24,558 nucleotides of DNA. Origin: Dimargaris cristalligena. Taxonomy: Eukaryota; Kickxellomycota; Dimargaritomycetes; Dimargaritales; Dimargaritaceae. Positions 10,648 through 20,340 of this stretch are shown here, piece after piece (positions within the stretch are counted from its first letter, which is position 1; every line of letters begins with the position of its first letter). Location of the stretch: contig JANBQC010000429.1 of the NCBI GenBank assembly GCA_027576995.1, positions 1-24,558 of the forward strand, given 5' to 3'. Made by a program: the position numbers and the translations under genes. The notes beneath the pieces were generated by a model. The model did not search any database. It worked only from the letters and a program-made list of their open reading frames with translations, and had not been told where the DNA came from.

Positions 10648-10827
10648 CTAGCTGTTATCGTCCCATTCATACAGTTTTATTGATACGTCGTTAGTATTCT
10701 CAGTAGAATGATCTCCGGTTATCCAGCCCGTCTCTGTCTGAAGTCCAGATAAGAATAGCCCCCTCCAAGTGCAGGTTATCGTCCCAGAATGTTGACTACC
10801 AAAGTGGCTACCACAGCACCAACGGTA
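10648..10827 (-). CDS. Possible terminal exon of an unrecognised minus-strand gene
   Basis: A textbook-like 3' splice site (CTGAT branch motif, then TTTATTTAG) is followed by a 59-codon open frame to TAG. It encodes a Trp/Cys/Gly/Thr-rich peptide beginning YRWCCGSHFG and ending KLYEWDDNS. Composition suggests a small extracellular domain, but I know no matching family. No upstream exon in a compatible phase could be assigned with confidence: a strong GTGAGT donor near 11067 is out of phase. It might be a decayed gene. Confidence 0.25.
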   Translation of the reverse strand, partial: YRWCCGSHFGSQHSGTITCTWRGLFLSGLQTETGWITGDHSTENTNDVSIKLYEWDDNS

Positions 10828-11206
10828 CTAAATAAAGGCCATCAGTTATATTTCAATGTGACATTATGTTCTGCCTCGAAACATTTGACAGTTGTTAAAT
10901 GGGCCATGTGTTATGTCGACTAAATGCCAGCCGTTTGAAATGGGGACTGATATATATAATATAAATAATATTCCATTATGGCCATTTTTCGGGGAGCGCT
11001 ATTCGGCTAAAGATAACTATGTTCTGCTCTTAGCGTCCCTTTGGTAGTAGGACTTTATGAACTCACCAAAATGATTGTTTATTAAATAGATGTCCCATTC
11101 GAAAAAATATATTGTTACAATATGACCCTATTTATTGAATAGCCTAACCGTTTAAATCGACATTATGTTCCATCCCCCCTTGTTCCTAATAACCTGGCCG
11201 AGGCCC

Positions 11207-11795
11207 TTATTTGTGGCAGTGAAGAAATACTCTCTTCAACACCAGGTCACTCAGAAAAGGTGATATGTCCACGAATATCCCTAAAGCCAACTCCATCATA
11301 CCGAAAATTGATGGCAATACAACGGCAGCCACACCCGGGAATGTCTCCTCCATCTTAGTGAATATCCCATATATTTTTTTCAACTAGGGGGCTGGTCTAA
11401 ACACCCTTAGACCACACTAGTTGAAAGGTAACATTTAGTCCCTTGCGTTCCCAAGTGTAACAGTTTGAGGGCATAGTCCTACAGTGATCCCAGTCCCTAC
11501 TGTATAAGTCTATATACTATTGTGTACCATCTGGTCAAAGCAGCACTGTTAAAAAAAAGAGGGCCACTTCGTTCAATTCATTGGCTGTTTAGTGGTTCCG
11601 TCCGCTATGTGTGATACACACCTGTATCACTTGCGCATAACTCCTCGCCGGTATCGACAGCGCCCTTTTCCCGGCTGTGATTGAGAAGGGTCCCGTAGAG
11701 GAAAGGCGTACCATTAATAGAGGCATCGTGAATTCAATTAATAGTGAAGCTGCACTCATGCAGGCGTTGTTGAACAATGTAACCACGGCCTCGAC
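11207..11795 (-). CDS. Possible two-exon fragment of an unrecognised minus-strand gene
   Basis: Two open segments join in phase 0: 11795-11622 (58 codons, from VEAVVTLFNNACMSAAS to RSYAQVIQ) with a CAG/GTGTGT donor, and 11383-11207 (58 codons plus TAA, from LKKIYGIFTKMEETF to VLKRVFLHCHK) after a CCCCCTAG acceptor; the intron is 238 nt. The predicted peptide is hydrophobic and helix-prone (for example GVAAVVLPSIFGMMELALGIF). A possible acceptor TTAAG with a CTAAT branch motif precedes the first segment. No start codon exon was found and no family is recognised. The opposite strand is also open over part of this, which weakens the case. Confidence 0.25.
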
Positions 11796-11851
11796 CTTAA
11801 CGACATGGCATTAGTGGATTTTATTACACAAGGCGTCGCACCATGTGCCTG

Positions 11852-12015
11852 GTAAGTATTATTTTTTCGTTAGTGCCCATCCTATGTGTCTTCCCATAAA
11901 AGCCATAAATTTATAAATATACACTAGCCCTCCCTATTTTTGCAATGACACGTCTCCCCCCAGTGCACCCATCGTTTAGCATTTTCGCGTTTACATCAAC
12001 TTATATTTTTTTCAG
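11852..12015 (+). other. Possible 5' leader intron of the C2H2 gene
   Basis: A consensus donor (CTG/GTAAGTATT) and a strong acceptor (ATTTTTTTCAG) lie 164 nt apart, exactly the size of other introns here, ending about 150 bases before the ATG at 12168. If used it would sit in the 5' untranslated leader. A short ATG frame (ATG TGC CTG) ends at the donor and would create an upstream ORF. Confidence 0.35.
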
Positions 12016-12167
12016 CCCCACAACATACATTTAGCGACGAATTTGCCGATTGTTTTAGTAATTAACATATTTTTTGTTGGTTGTTGTTTTGCCGCTTCCG
12101 TTTCTGTCTCCAGCGATACTCCCTTACCGTCCACTTTCCGCAAGAACTCTTAAGCAGCAGTCCAAAG

Positions 12168-13457
12168 ATGCGGGTGGTTAAAACAGTCGGTTTTATTCTG
12201 GCGTTTCTCTCCCTAGCCCGTGCCTCTGAAGAGTACGATCCCGAATTCAACTTCGACGACTATATCAACTATCCCCATGACCACCCGCTCAGTACTGGCG
12301 ACACAAACATGGGTATCGTCCCCGGTTCTTACACCGAGGACCCACCATTATCAGAGACCATTAATCGAATAGGTCAATTCGACGGGAACGAATTCGGACA
12401 ATTCACTGGCCAAGCCAGGCAGACCATGGATGGGAGTGAAATAATGGAGCTCGACCAAATAGAAGCTGCGCTTGGCTCTATCTATCTCAACAATCAACTC
12501 ATGCCGTTTGGGAGCATTCCCCGTCTAGAGAACGATATCGACGACACAATTGATGCGGGCAGTGAGGTAGATAATGCCACTTTGACATCAACTCTGTTCA
12601 ACTATTCATCTGATGTGGATGAAAAACCCGTCGTTGCAAGTGCCTCGCCATCCGGAGGCCGTCCGCTCGAGAGTCAGGAAAAGGCAGCGGCGGAATTAGA
12701 TCCCGAGAGTCGCCGTCACCCACAAACCAGACCTACGGGACCTCTTCGTCATAAAAAACAACCAGCGTCGCCCAAGGATAGAAAACTGTACGCCTATGAT
12801 CAACGTAACAGCCCAACCACGACCCAGAAACGACTCAAAACTGGTGCCAATTCCTCTATCGAAGCGAAGCCTTATCCCTGTACGAAGTGCGACAAAGTGT
12901 ATATACAGCTGGTATCTCTCAACAAACACATGTTAGATCATACCAGGGAAACTCCACATATCTGCCAAATTTGTGGTAAAGTATTTGACTTTGCCAGCCG
13001 TCTCCGGGTCCATACACGAACCCACACTAAGGAGAAGCCCTATAGCTGCAATATTTGCGACAAATCATTTGCACTACAAAGAAATCTCGATGACCATTTG
13101 CGAACGCATACCGGGGAGAAGCCCTTCTCCTGCACTATATGCGACTCATCATTTAAAACATCTGGGCATCGACGTAGTCACACCAAAATACACACCGGGG
13201 AGAAGCCCTATCCCTGCGTTGATTGTGGCAAGGCATTTTCACGGAAATCCACCCTCAATGAACATATGCAAACCCATTCCAACGAGAAGACTTTTTCCTG
13301 TGATATTTGCCAAAAAATGTTTCCGCGCAAAAGCGCACTCACTGCCCATGCCCAAATACACAGCAGGGATAAGTCTTTTGACTGCGTGCATTGCCAGAAA
13401 TCTTTTTCTTGGAAGAGTAATCTCAATGTGCACATGAAAAATCAACATGGGGAGTAG
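12168..13457 (+). CDS. Seven-finger C2H2 zinc-finger protein with N-terminal signal-peptide-like segment
   Basis: A single exon encodes 429 residues from the ATG at 12168. Residues 1-19 look like a signal peptide: MRVVK, a hydrophobic core TVGFILAFLSLA, then an ARA/S cleavage-like site. Residues 20-190 are acidic and disordered; 194-206 (RHKKQPASPKDRK) and the following QKRLK are basic and could be a nuclear localisation signal. Residues 236-429 are seven tandem C2H2 fingers at 28-residue spacing: all have C-x2-C-x12-H-x3-H except the last, which has H-x4-H. Linkers 2-4 (TKEKP, TGEKP, TGEKP) are near-consensus; later ones (SNEKT, SRDKS) have drifted. Such arrays bind DNA and usually act as transcription factors, which conflicts with the apparent signal peptide. 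An internal Met could be the real start. Codons are less GC-biased than in the lipase or poly(A) polymerase genes. An eighth finger was lost at the 3' end. Confidence 0.85.
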   Translation: MRVVKTVGFILAFLSLARASEEYDPEFNFDDYINYPHDHPLSTGDTNMGIVPGSYTEDPPLSETINRIGQFDGNEFGQFTGQARQTMDGSEIMELDQIEAALGSIYLNNQLMPFGSIPRLENDIDDTIDAGSEVDNATLTSTLFNYSSDVDEKPVVASASPSGGRPLESQEKAAAELDPESRRHPQTRPTGPLRHKKQPASPKDRKLYAYDQRNSPTTTQKRLKTGANSSIEAKPYPCTKCDKVYIQLVSLNKHMLDHTRETPHICQICGKVFDFASRLRVHTRTHTKEKPYSCNICDKSFALQRNLDDHLRTHTGEKPFSCTICDSSFKTSGHRRSHTKIHTGEKPYPCVDCGKAFSRKSTLNEHMQTHSNEKTFSCDICQKMFPRKSALTAHAQIHSRDKSFDCVHCQKSFSWKSNLNVHMKNQHGE

Positions 13458-13544
13458 CCAGCCACTTGTGATCATTGTGAACATATATTCGCGAAACCTG
13501 GCAACTTAAATCGCTATTTGACTATATATATATATTGACTAATG
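13458..13544 (+). pseudogene. Vestigial eighth C2H2 finger downstream of the stop codon
   Basis: Directly after the TAG at 13455-13457, in the same frame, the sequence reads P-A-T-C-D-H-C-E-H-I-F-A-K-P and then GNLNRYLTIY. This keeps the finger layout: C-x2-C, aromatic F, the L of the hydrophobic core, and the two His positions, both now Tyr (TAT). The stop sits where the Lys of a GEKP linker would be (GE-stop-P). The frame ends in a TA microsatellite at TAA 13542-13544. It is not part of the present protein unless the stop is read through. Confidence 0.75.
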
Positions 13545-14666
13545 CCCTCCGACTTTTGATTACGATGGAAGTATACTTATATCCTACACGCATCTTAACG
13601 AACAGGTCACAATATAAAAAATTGTACCTAAACTTATAATTGTTGCTATTCCTATCGCATATTTTGTCTTCGACTGTCTGTAAGCATGATAAAGTTACAT
13701 CATTACCAACTACAAGTCCAGCAGCTGTGGATAACGTGGCCCACAGATCACACCCTATATTGACTATGGTATATGGCCTTGAAAGTACCCCCTTTCCTCG
13801 ATATATGTGCTGCCGTGGGCAGCTGGGTCAAGGTCGTGTAAGCACCAGTACCAGTTATCAATCCAGAAAGTAGTAATACTTTGGGTGGATTTAAGGTCAC
13901 CGGATGATTGATGAGTCAGTCCCATGGGAATAGTCCGGGGCTGAACTTATTATAATATTTCTTTATGCTAACCGATTCTCCTTTCCTTCAGCTTTCCAAA
14001 TCATACTTCCATTTGTTTTTACGTTTATTATTGACGAAGTTATAGGTCGTCGAAATCAATGGTGATTTTAACCCATGATGATTGACTACTTTATATCACT
14101 ACTTTTATACTATTGACAATCCTATATGAATGGGGCTTGGGAATAACCAGTCTCCGGTGGATTCCTTCTTGGAATTACGCCATACAACTACTTAGCATGA
14201 ACTCTTTTTTTAGTCTTATCAATATCCGATATGAAGGAGGACTGGGAAGACGGGGTCTTCCAACCTTCCAATTTCTACATTTTACTTCCATTTAACATAT
14301 TCACGACCATAGTTTAGCTAGTAGGTCAATTTTTTCCCTATTACAGGTTTTTTATAACCTACAATTATCATAGTTATTATCTTCAGTCATAGCTCTTTAG
14401 TCTGGTTAATTTCTTATATATACCTTAGTAGTGTCCCCTCAGTTGAAGGGACAAGTTAGTTTCGAGATAAATGAATAAATATCTATTTTAACTTTACCAG
14501 ACGATATCGACAATTACCCTTTTCACAGTTTTATTTTGATTATTATTATCACTATTTCTATTTTGTTTTATTATTCCATCTATTCAGGTCGAAGTGTTGG
14601 TATCTCCGAGTACCGACTTGATTATAACGTTTCTTTTATTATTTTCTTATCAACTGACGACGCGAG
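13545..14666. other. AT-rich spacer, no gene seen
   Basis: One open frame without an ATG at its start (13640-13873) reads Ser/Thr-rich on the plus strand, but the opposite strand is equally open and no splice signals frame it. The last 300 bases before 14667 are strongly AT-rich, with T-rich tracts, and probably carry the promoter of the next gene. Confidence 0.5.
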
Positions 14667-15178
14667 ATGATGACGTACGACGCAATGAACGACCAGGAAA
14701 TCAGCGGCGACTTCCCCAAAGCCACTTCAGTCTCAACCCCCTCGAAACCGATCAAGCCCAACCCTCCGCACTATATGACGAAGTATGGTGAACCGTCTGG
14801 GGATAGTAAACCGGAGACTCCTCCACCCACTGTCAACCCTCCCAAGGACGTTCCCGCGGAGCCCCTCAAAACGTTGGCATTACAATATACATCATCTGGA
14901 AATTTTGGAAAGCTAAATATCTTTCGGAGGTACATTAGGTCTTGATGCTGGCTGAATTCATCGGCTAAGTGCAAGGGCTTCTTTATGTAACATACATGTA
15001 TTTTCAAAGAGAGAAGGAACCACCGGTAATGCTGGTGCATGCCTGTGCCTGGGTTAAGGCTGTACTGACCGCGGTGCCCAGCACTGATCAAGCAGACCAG
15101 CGTGGAGGACCCACAGCTAGGGTAGAACCATCTCACCTAGTGAACAACACCCCGGAGGAGAAGAACCTGGCTATGTAG
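14667..15178 (+). CDS. Small proline-rich hypothetical protein, 2 exons
   Basis: Exon 1 (14667-14929) starts with ATG ATG and encodes a hydrophilic, Pro/Lys/Ser-rich chain (MMTYDAMNDQEISGDFPKAT; later TPPPTVNPPKD). It ends CGGAG/GTACAT in phase 2. Exon 2 (15082-15178) follows a CTGAC branch motif and a GTGCCCAG acceptor, restores the frame exactly, and ends in TPEEKNLAM and TAG. The intron would be 152 nt, matching other introns in this window. The product is 119 residues, largely disordered, without signal peptide or known domain. Exon codons are clearly more GC-rich than the flanks, which supports coding. Without splicing, exon 1 would stop after 92 residues. Confidence 0.5.
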
Positions 15179-16356
15179 TTAGGGTCAACCCTGCCACGCC
15201 CACACAAAACTCGCCACTATGTGATTACTCCCAGCTCCATCAGTAATGGGGTGCTTAACCCCATCTCCAGGCCGGACTATAGTGGGGGCCCTCAATATAG
15301 ATAACAAAAGCGTTTGTCCGCACTCCTACTCCGCTTGAATCTATATTCCTCTTATATACAAGGAAGGATCACCAATCGGGCACAATAATAATCACTATCT
15401 ATCTATAGGTCTTTGGCTGTCATAATCACAGTCTTGATATTAGCAATGCTATTGACGCGGTTAGTATAACTAGCAGCCTTTAGTATTTCTATTATTGACA
15501 ATATAATAAAGAAGAGATTATATTGCTATAATTCGCCCTTCAAGCGGGCTCCACTCTAGAACCACAACTTTAAGGGCTCACTCACATACCATTTTAAATA
15601 CCACACTATTCAGGCCATTTGGCTATTATATTAGTGGCCGCCATCTCGCTGCTTCCTCTGCCTATATAGATTGCTTCTCCTCGAAATTTATTATGTACCT
15701 CTCCGGTGGTAGGGAGCTTTCAGTTCCTCCACACCCATGCTATCCCAGCCTTTTAAAATTGCCCTGCACCCCACTTACGGCCTGAAACATTATGTGGGGT
15801 ACCACTTCATTTAGATATTTTCGTGCTCCATTTGGAAGTTGAGAGGGAATAGGGGGGGGGGAACGGCCAGTTCCTAGAAAAATTCCTAGAAATGAACCTT
15901 TTTCCCCTCACACCGTAGCATAACATTTTATTGGATGGCTCAGTTTTTCCAAGGTGCGAAATCCGCACCATAGAATCCTTCAGACATGTCTGTTTGTTTT
16001 TCTTTTTAAAAAAAATATATAATAGTAGGCAACTATTGCAATTACGAAAAGGAGGGGCTGTACAGGGAACCGACGAATGCATGACCAATTACATGGGTAG
16101 GAGAAGACTACCCGATTGTCTCTAGACATAGTATCGCTTTAAAAACTGAAAACATATAAAATTACAACGCGAATAGGAAATGAACATGAGGGTTAGGCTG
16201 GTGGCGTGAAAAGTATATATAATGTGTACCTTAAAAGTCGCTTAGGTCGAGTAAAAAATAACCGATGACCAAAAAATCCAAAATCCAAAAAGCAAGGGGT
16301 ATCGAGTAAAAGCGTGAAAGAGTCAAAGAAAGTTGAGATCAAACCCTTTCTCTCTT
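15179..16356. other. Spacer between the small gene and the Zn2Cys6 gene 3' end
   Basis: Convergent genes flank this 1.2 kb. I see G and A homopolymer runs around 15853-15861 and 16008-16014 but no convincing ORF, RNA gene or clear polyadenylation signal. Confidence 0.5.
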
Positions 16357-19300
16357 CTATTCCGCCTGGTAAAGCCGGGCGGCATTTCGCAGTCGCCGCA
16401 TAATATCAGCCACCACATTATCCACGTCGGTCCAGCATTCCTGGAAATGCAACAGCACATCAACGTATTGGCCGATGGTTTGGACGATCCGGATGATAGG
16501 GTGGTCGGGTAAGCGGGAAGGGTCGAATTCACTCAAGGTAGTTTCGGATTGGTCGGGGTCAATGATTTCGGCGATTAGGGTGACGACAGCCCGGGCCAGG
16601 GGGGGGTCCATACTGCCTAGGGCCTGGGCTTCAGCAGTAGGGGCCGTGGAAGGCGGGGACTGTTGGGCCTGTGCGGCTTGGTTGACGATTTCAACGACGG
16701 ACGGTCCAGCGGTTGCTGGGGCGGTGGCGGATGGTTCGGAAGATCCCACCGTGTCAGTTGTATCCGTCATATGTGTATCAGCGGATGCCTGATGGGACGG
16801 AGGTACTGATGGTGAGGAGGAGGCCTGGGACATGGGCGGAGACGGCGGCTGATTCGAAAGAGGAATGGCGGTGGTGGCCGACATATTAGTCGGTGGACTC
16901 AATGGAGTAGAGGTTGAAAGGTTACCGAGCGACTGGGCCAAACTGCCCAGATCCGCTATTCCCCCTCCGGCCCGGCCCGGGGTTTCATCGACGCAAGCCG
17001 CCGATGGTGGTCCACTATTATTATTACCATTAGCCATATCATCCGCCGCACTGGTGGAGGGAATTTTATAGGCCAAGGTTGGCGAAATCGGATGGGCGGT
17101 CCGATTCAGACCGGGCAGCATATCCAAATAACAGTATAGGGCCTGGGTCACGGCAATGGGCACGATGTAATGAAACGCGTGGGCGGGTATTACCTCGATG
17201 TAATCCAATAGGGCCGTAATCCGCTGGGCCGCGCGCCAGCGGGAGGCGTGGCAGTGCGACAGTATAGCTGATGATACCCGACCCTTACAGTTCTTGGGCA
17301 ACGTAAATAGACAGAGGTTGGTGGTATAGTAAAACGCATGGATAGTGAGCGTTTGGGCCAGGGCCAGGGCGGCCCGTCGGTCGGTGTCGAAAATGTCGGC
17401 GGGCGGGGGGGAGTCGCCCACAGGGAACGACTTGGGCATCACATCCTCCCAGAATTCGGTGAATAGGGCGTACAGCCGTACGGCGGATTCCTCAAACTTC
17501 TCGGGGGCTAAGTGGCGTTTGAAGATGTGGCCCTGGGCGAAGGTACTGAAAATGACGAGTTGGATGAACGGCAAGGAATTGCCGAAATTGTGGACGGTAA
17601 GGGGGAACACGGTGGGAAAGTCGGGTCGGGTGTAGAAATCGGACAACCGGGGGTCCATTACCATGTGGAGCGTCCGGGAAGATGGTCCCTCAGAATCCAG
17701 TCCACTACAATTACTCATAGGTGAATTCGTGGTGGTAGTGGAGGTGGGGGTGGTGGTAGCAGCGGCGGCTGCTTGGTGGTGGTACCCCTGCAAGTACTGG
17801 AGAAGTACCGAGTGGAACGTCGAATCATCGGATGGAATGGGGCAGGACGTTTGGCTGATGGCCGTTGCCACATTTTTCTCCAGGGCCACCGAAGCGATGG
17901 CCTCATGGGAGTACAATTCCCACCAGAACCGCGAATGCAGTTCGTTGAGCAATAGGTCGGATGAGGTGAGAAGGTCCCGAATATGGATTTCTGGGCTGCG
18001 TTTGCGGGCATTGGCGGCAGCGGCGGCGGCGGCCGATACCGCAGCGCCTTCGGAGCCGGGCAGTGGTGACGGGGGATGGGAGGCGAGTTTGGAAGGGGGT
18101 TGGGGCTGTGATGGGGGTATTCGGTCGGTAATTCGGTCGGACAGGTGTAATTTCATTTCCAGGCCCATATTAAACGCCATGCCCAGGTAACTGATGGCCT
18201 TATCCGTCTCTTCGGCCATTGAGCCCAGCATTGCGATATTAAGCAGACCCATAATATTGTCCAATGAGGCCTGGTCAATGGCGGAGAAGGCGAGGGCTTC
18301 CGCGCGTTGGAAATACCGGCGACTGAGGGCCTGTAGGTTTTCCAGGGCGGATTCGGCGGTGATGCTCTGCTTGTAGGCGGACATACCCAGAACGGAGAAG
18401 AGCAGAAAGTCGCTTACGATGCCCAGCTGAAGCCGCACTAGAAAGCGGTGGGTCAAATACTGGTCCAAAGGCACCGGGGCGTCTAGGAAATATGAATGGA
18501 TCAAGGATACCATAGACGAGTAAGGGATGCCGGCTTTAAAAACGGCGGGGCGTAGAGAAGACTCGTCGGGGAAAGGAAGAAGGGCGGGGGGTGACGGGGT
18601 AGGCGCGTCGGGGTGGGAGTAGTGGTACTGAATCGGCGGGGCAGTACTGTTCATGTGGCGGGCGCCGAAGGGATAGTAGGCGGTCGGATGGGGACCCGTG
18701 CCCGGCAGTACTGGGGGTGGCACAGGGGGCTGTCCAACCAGATCCGGGCCAGTAGAGCCGGAAGGGGGCCGCTGGGAGGGCGGGTAGAACAGCGACTGAT
18801 AGTATTGGTAAGTGGTTGGGTCGGACGACAGGGCATTGATAAGCAGCGATGTGGTGGACGGGGACAGGGTTGCAGCGGGGGACGGCTTATCACCGCTGTG
18901 GCCCACCTGACTCTGGTTTGGGTTCCCCCCCGGGGCTTCAAACAGGTTATCTGACTGGGCCGGGCTCGATGGATGCGACGACGAGTCCCGGTCACTGGAC
19001 CGACTGTTGGCCTGACTGGCCATAGACAGGAGCCGTTCGTTGATACTATCCATTTTCTGCAGCATGTTATTATCGACCGAGGAGGGCCAAGCGGTAGGGT
19101 ACCCGGCGTTGATATCGAAGAAGGTATCCAACGGATAAGCGGGCGATGTAGCGGATGAGGGGACCAGGCCGTGCATGGCAATGTGGGGCTGGTAGGGACC
19201 ACCAATACCACTATTGCTAAAGGAGGAGTGCATGGGTGAAGAAACATGCCGGATAGCTACGTTGGGGGCGGTGGGAGTGGCGGGTAGTTTCGCAGCCTCC

Positions 19301-19491
19301 TGGGCAGCCAGGAGTTTCCGTTTGGCGGATGTGGTGGGGGGTCGGCGAACAATTAGGCTATAACGACAGGATAGATCGCGAGCGGCGCAGCGGGTACAGG
19401 GCTGGCCGCGACTGCATTTGACCTTGAGGCGGTGGCATTCGTCACAAGCCAGTCGAAGGGCCCCCGGTTTAGGGTATGACACGTCCGACAT
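16357..19491 (-). CDS. Zn2Cys6 fungal transcription factor, 1044 residues, intronless
   Basis: One uninterrupted frame. The ATG at 19491 is used; the frame extends seven codons further only to a TTG. Residues 16-42 form the binuclear zinc cluster C-x2-C-x6-C-x5-C-x2-C-x6-C (ACDECHRLKVKC, then CTRCAARDLSC), which binds DNA and is restricted almost entirely to fungi. A Ser/Pro/Gln-rich, disordered region follows to about residue 320. Residues about 325-450 and onward fit the fungal-specific transcription factor middle homology region (IHSYFLDAPVPLDQYL, then MGLEMKLH), and RFWWELYSHEAIASVAL near 520-540 matches its conserved WW-L motif. An alanine run lies near 480-490. Residues about 810-960 are Ser/Thr/Pro/Gln-rich and may activate transcription; a helical end follows. 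It is a nuclear regulator whose target pathway cannot be told from sequence. The many long ORFs opposite it are shadows of its GC-rich codons. Confidence 0.93.
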   Translation of the reverse strand: MSDVSYPKPGALRLACDECHRLKVKCSRGQPCTRCAARDLSCRYSLIVRRPPTTSAKRKLLAAQEAAKLPATPTAPNVAIRHVSSPMHSSFSNSGIGGPYQPHIAMHGLVPSSATSPAYPLDTFFDINAGYPTAWPSSVDNNMLQKMDSINERLLSMASQANSRSSDRDSSSHPSSPAQSDNLFEAPGGNPNQSQVGHSGDKPSPAATLSPSTTSLLINALSSDPTTYQYYQSLFYPPSQRPPSGSTGPDLVGQPPVPPPVLPGTGPHPTAYYPFGARHMNSTAPPIQYHYSHPDAPTPSPPALLPFPDESSLRPAVFKAGIPYSSMVSLIHSYFLDAPVPLDQYLTHRFLVRLQLGIVSDFLLFSVLGMSAYKQSITAESALENLQALSRRYFQRAEALAFSAIDQASLDNIMGLLNIAMLGSMAEETDKAISYLGMAFNMGLEMKLHLSDRITDRIPPSQPQPPSKLASHPPSPLPGSEGAAVSAAAAAAANARKRSPEIHIRDLLTSSDLLLNELHSRFWWELYSHEAIASVALEKNVATAISQTSCPIPSDDSTFHSVLLQYLQGYHHQAAAAATTTPTSTTTTNSPMSNCSGLDSEGPSSRTLHMVMDPRLSDFYTRPDFPTVFPLTVHNFGNSLPFIQLVIFSTFAQGHIFKRHLAPEKFEESAVRLYALFTEFWEDVMPKSFPVGDSPPPADIFDTDRRAALALAQTLTIHAFYYTTNLCLFTLPKNCKGRVSSAILSHCHASRWRAAQRITALLDYIEVIPAHAFHYIVPIAVTQALYCYLDMLPGLNRTAHPISPTLAYKIPSTSAADDMANGNNNSGPPSAACVDETPGRAGGGIADLGSLAQSLGNLSTSTPLSPPTNMSATTAIPLSNQPPSPPMSQASSSPSVPPSHQASADTHMTDTTDTVGSSEPSATAPATAGPSVVEIVNQAAQAQQSPPSTAPTAEAQALGSMDPPLARAVVTLIAEIIDPDQSETTLSEFDPSRLPDHPIIRIVQTIGQYVDVLLHFQECWTDVDNVVADIMRRLRNAARLYQAE

Positions 19492-20340
19492 GGCGGGAGA
19501 CAACGAATACAAATTAGACTAGAATAAGAAGATAAAGGTGACGAAGCGAAAAAAAAAATGGCAAGGGAGGGTGGGATAATTGCTATAATGGAGATAGTGC
19601 GCACGGGCAACAGTAGTCGTTGTGACGTGGAGATAAGAAGGGAGGAAGAGGGCTTAGAGTGCCACCCGACAGGCGTTGGCCAGTAAGAGAGCCAGAGGTG
19701 GGGCTGACAAATAGAAAGACGCCAAGGGGATATTAAAGTGCAATATGTGAGGCGAGAGGGGCTCTCAATCAATGAACACAAAAAAGAATGAATGGGAATG
19801 AACTGGAATGAAGGGATACTATAGGAGAGAAGAGCTACATGCCTTGGTCGAGCCAATGCAACCAGGAATAATAAGAATAGCAAGGTGGTGACAACCCCGA
19901 GAAATATAGTAGCTAAATAGACCCAAAAAGCCCTGTCGAGTGATAGGGCGTAAATATATGTATGTGTATATGGGGAAGATGTAAGGCGAGCGAAACGGAT
20001 AGGACGCCCCACACCCGCGCAAAGTGGCTGGCTGGCTGGTACAGATAGGCCAAAACAAGGCAGAGGAAGGGGGAAAAAGAAGAGAGCAGAGAAGAGAAGA
20101 GTTTCACAAGACAACAGGCTGGAATGGCAGGTAAAAGAGAGAAGGGGGGAGTTTAAGGCCGGGCCGTCGATATATTTATAGGCTAGTAGTTTACCTCTGG
20201 CCGAATTAGGCTATATAAGCAATACTATACGAACCCTTATAGTTAGTTATGTGTAATATCGGCCAAGCGATTAACAACGCTCACACACAAATAGGGATAC
20301 ACTGGCGGCCGCAGTGGAGACGAAGTAGATGGACGGGGAG
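19492..20340 (-). promoter_or_regulatory. Upstream region of the Zn2Cys6 gene with pyrimidine tract and TATA-like sites
   Basis: On the gene's own strand, 20101-20061 is an almost pure CT tract, a frequent feature of fungal promoters near transcription starts. TATA-like sequences lie further upstream (around 20171-20180 and 20211-20219). The open frame across 19353-20114 lacks an ATG start and is low-complexity leader or promoter sequence. No binding site for a named regulator is assigned. Confidence 0.35.

Larger units (their letters stand above)
9023..12167. other. 3.1-kb AT-rich spacer without recognised genes
   Basis: This holds the 3' flank of the poly(A) polymerase gene and the upstream region of the C2H2 gene. 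A 10-base C run lies at 9310-9319. The sequence TGGGACGATAAC occurs twice on the minus strand, about 133 bp apart (near 10654 and 10787). Four coding-like or transcript-like segments are listed separately (10019-10288 plus strand; 10648-10827 and 11207-11795 minus strand; possible leader intron 11852-12015). Elsewhere I see only short stop-dense frames. Confidence 0.5.

Noticed and set aside
11641..11815. Plus-strand open frame LLAGIDSALFPAVIEKG and onward
   Set aside because: Protein-like, but preceded directly by an in-frame stop with no acceptor, and opposite the minus-strand candidate whose splice phases agree better.
17663..19247. Several long ORFs overlapping the Zn2Cys6 gene on both strands
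   Set aside because: Shadows of GC-rich codons; no domains, and the Zn2Cys6 frame is clearly the real one.
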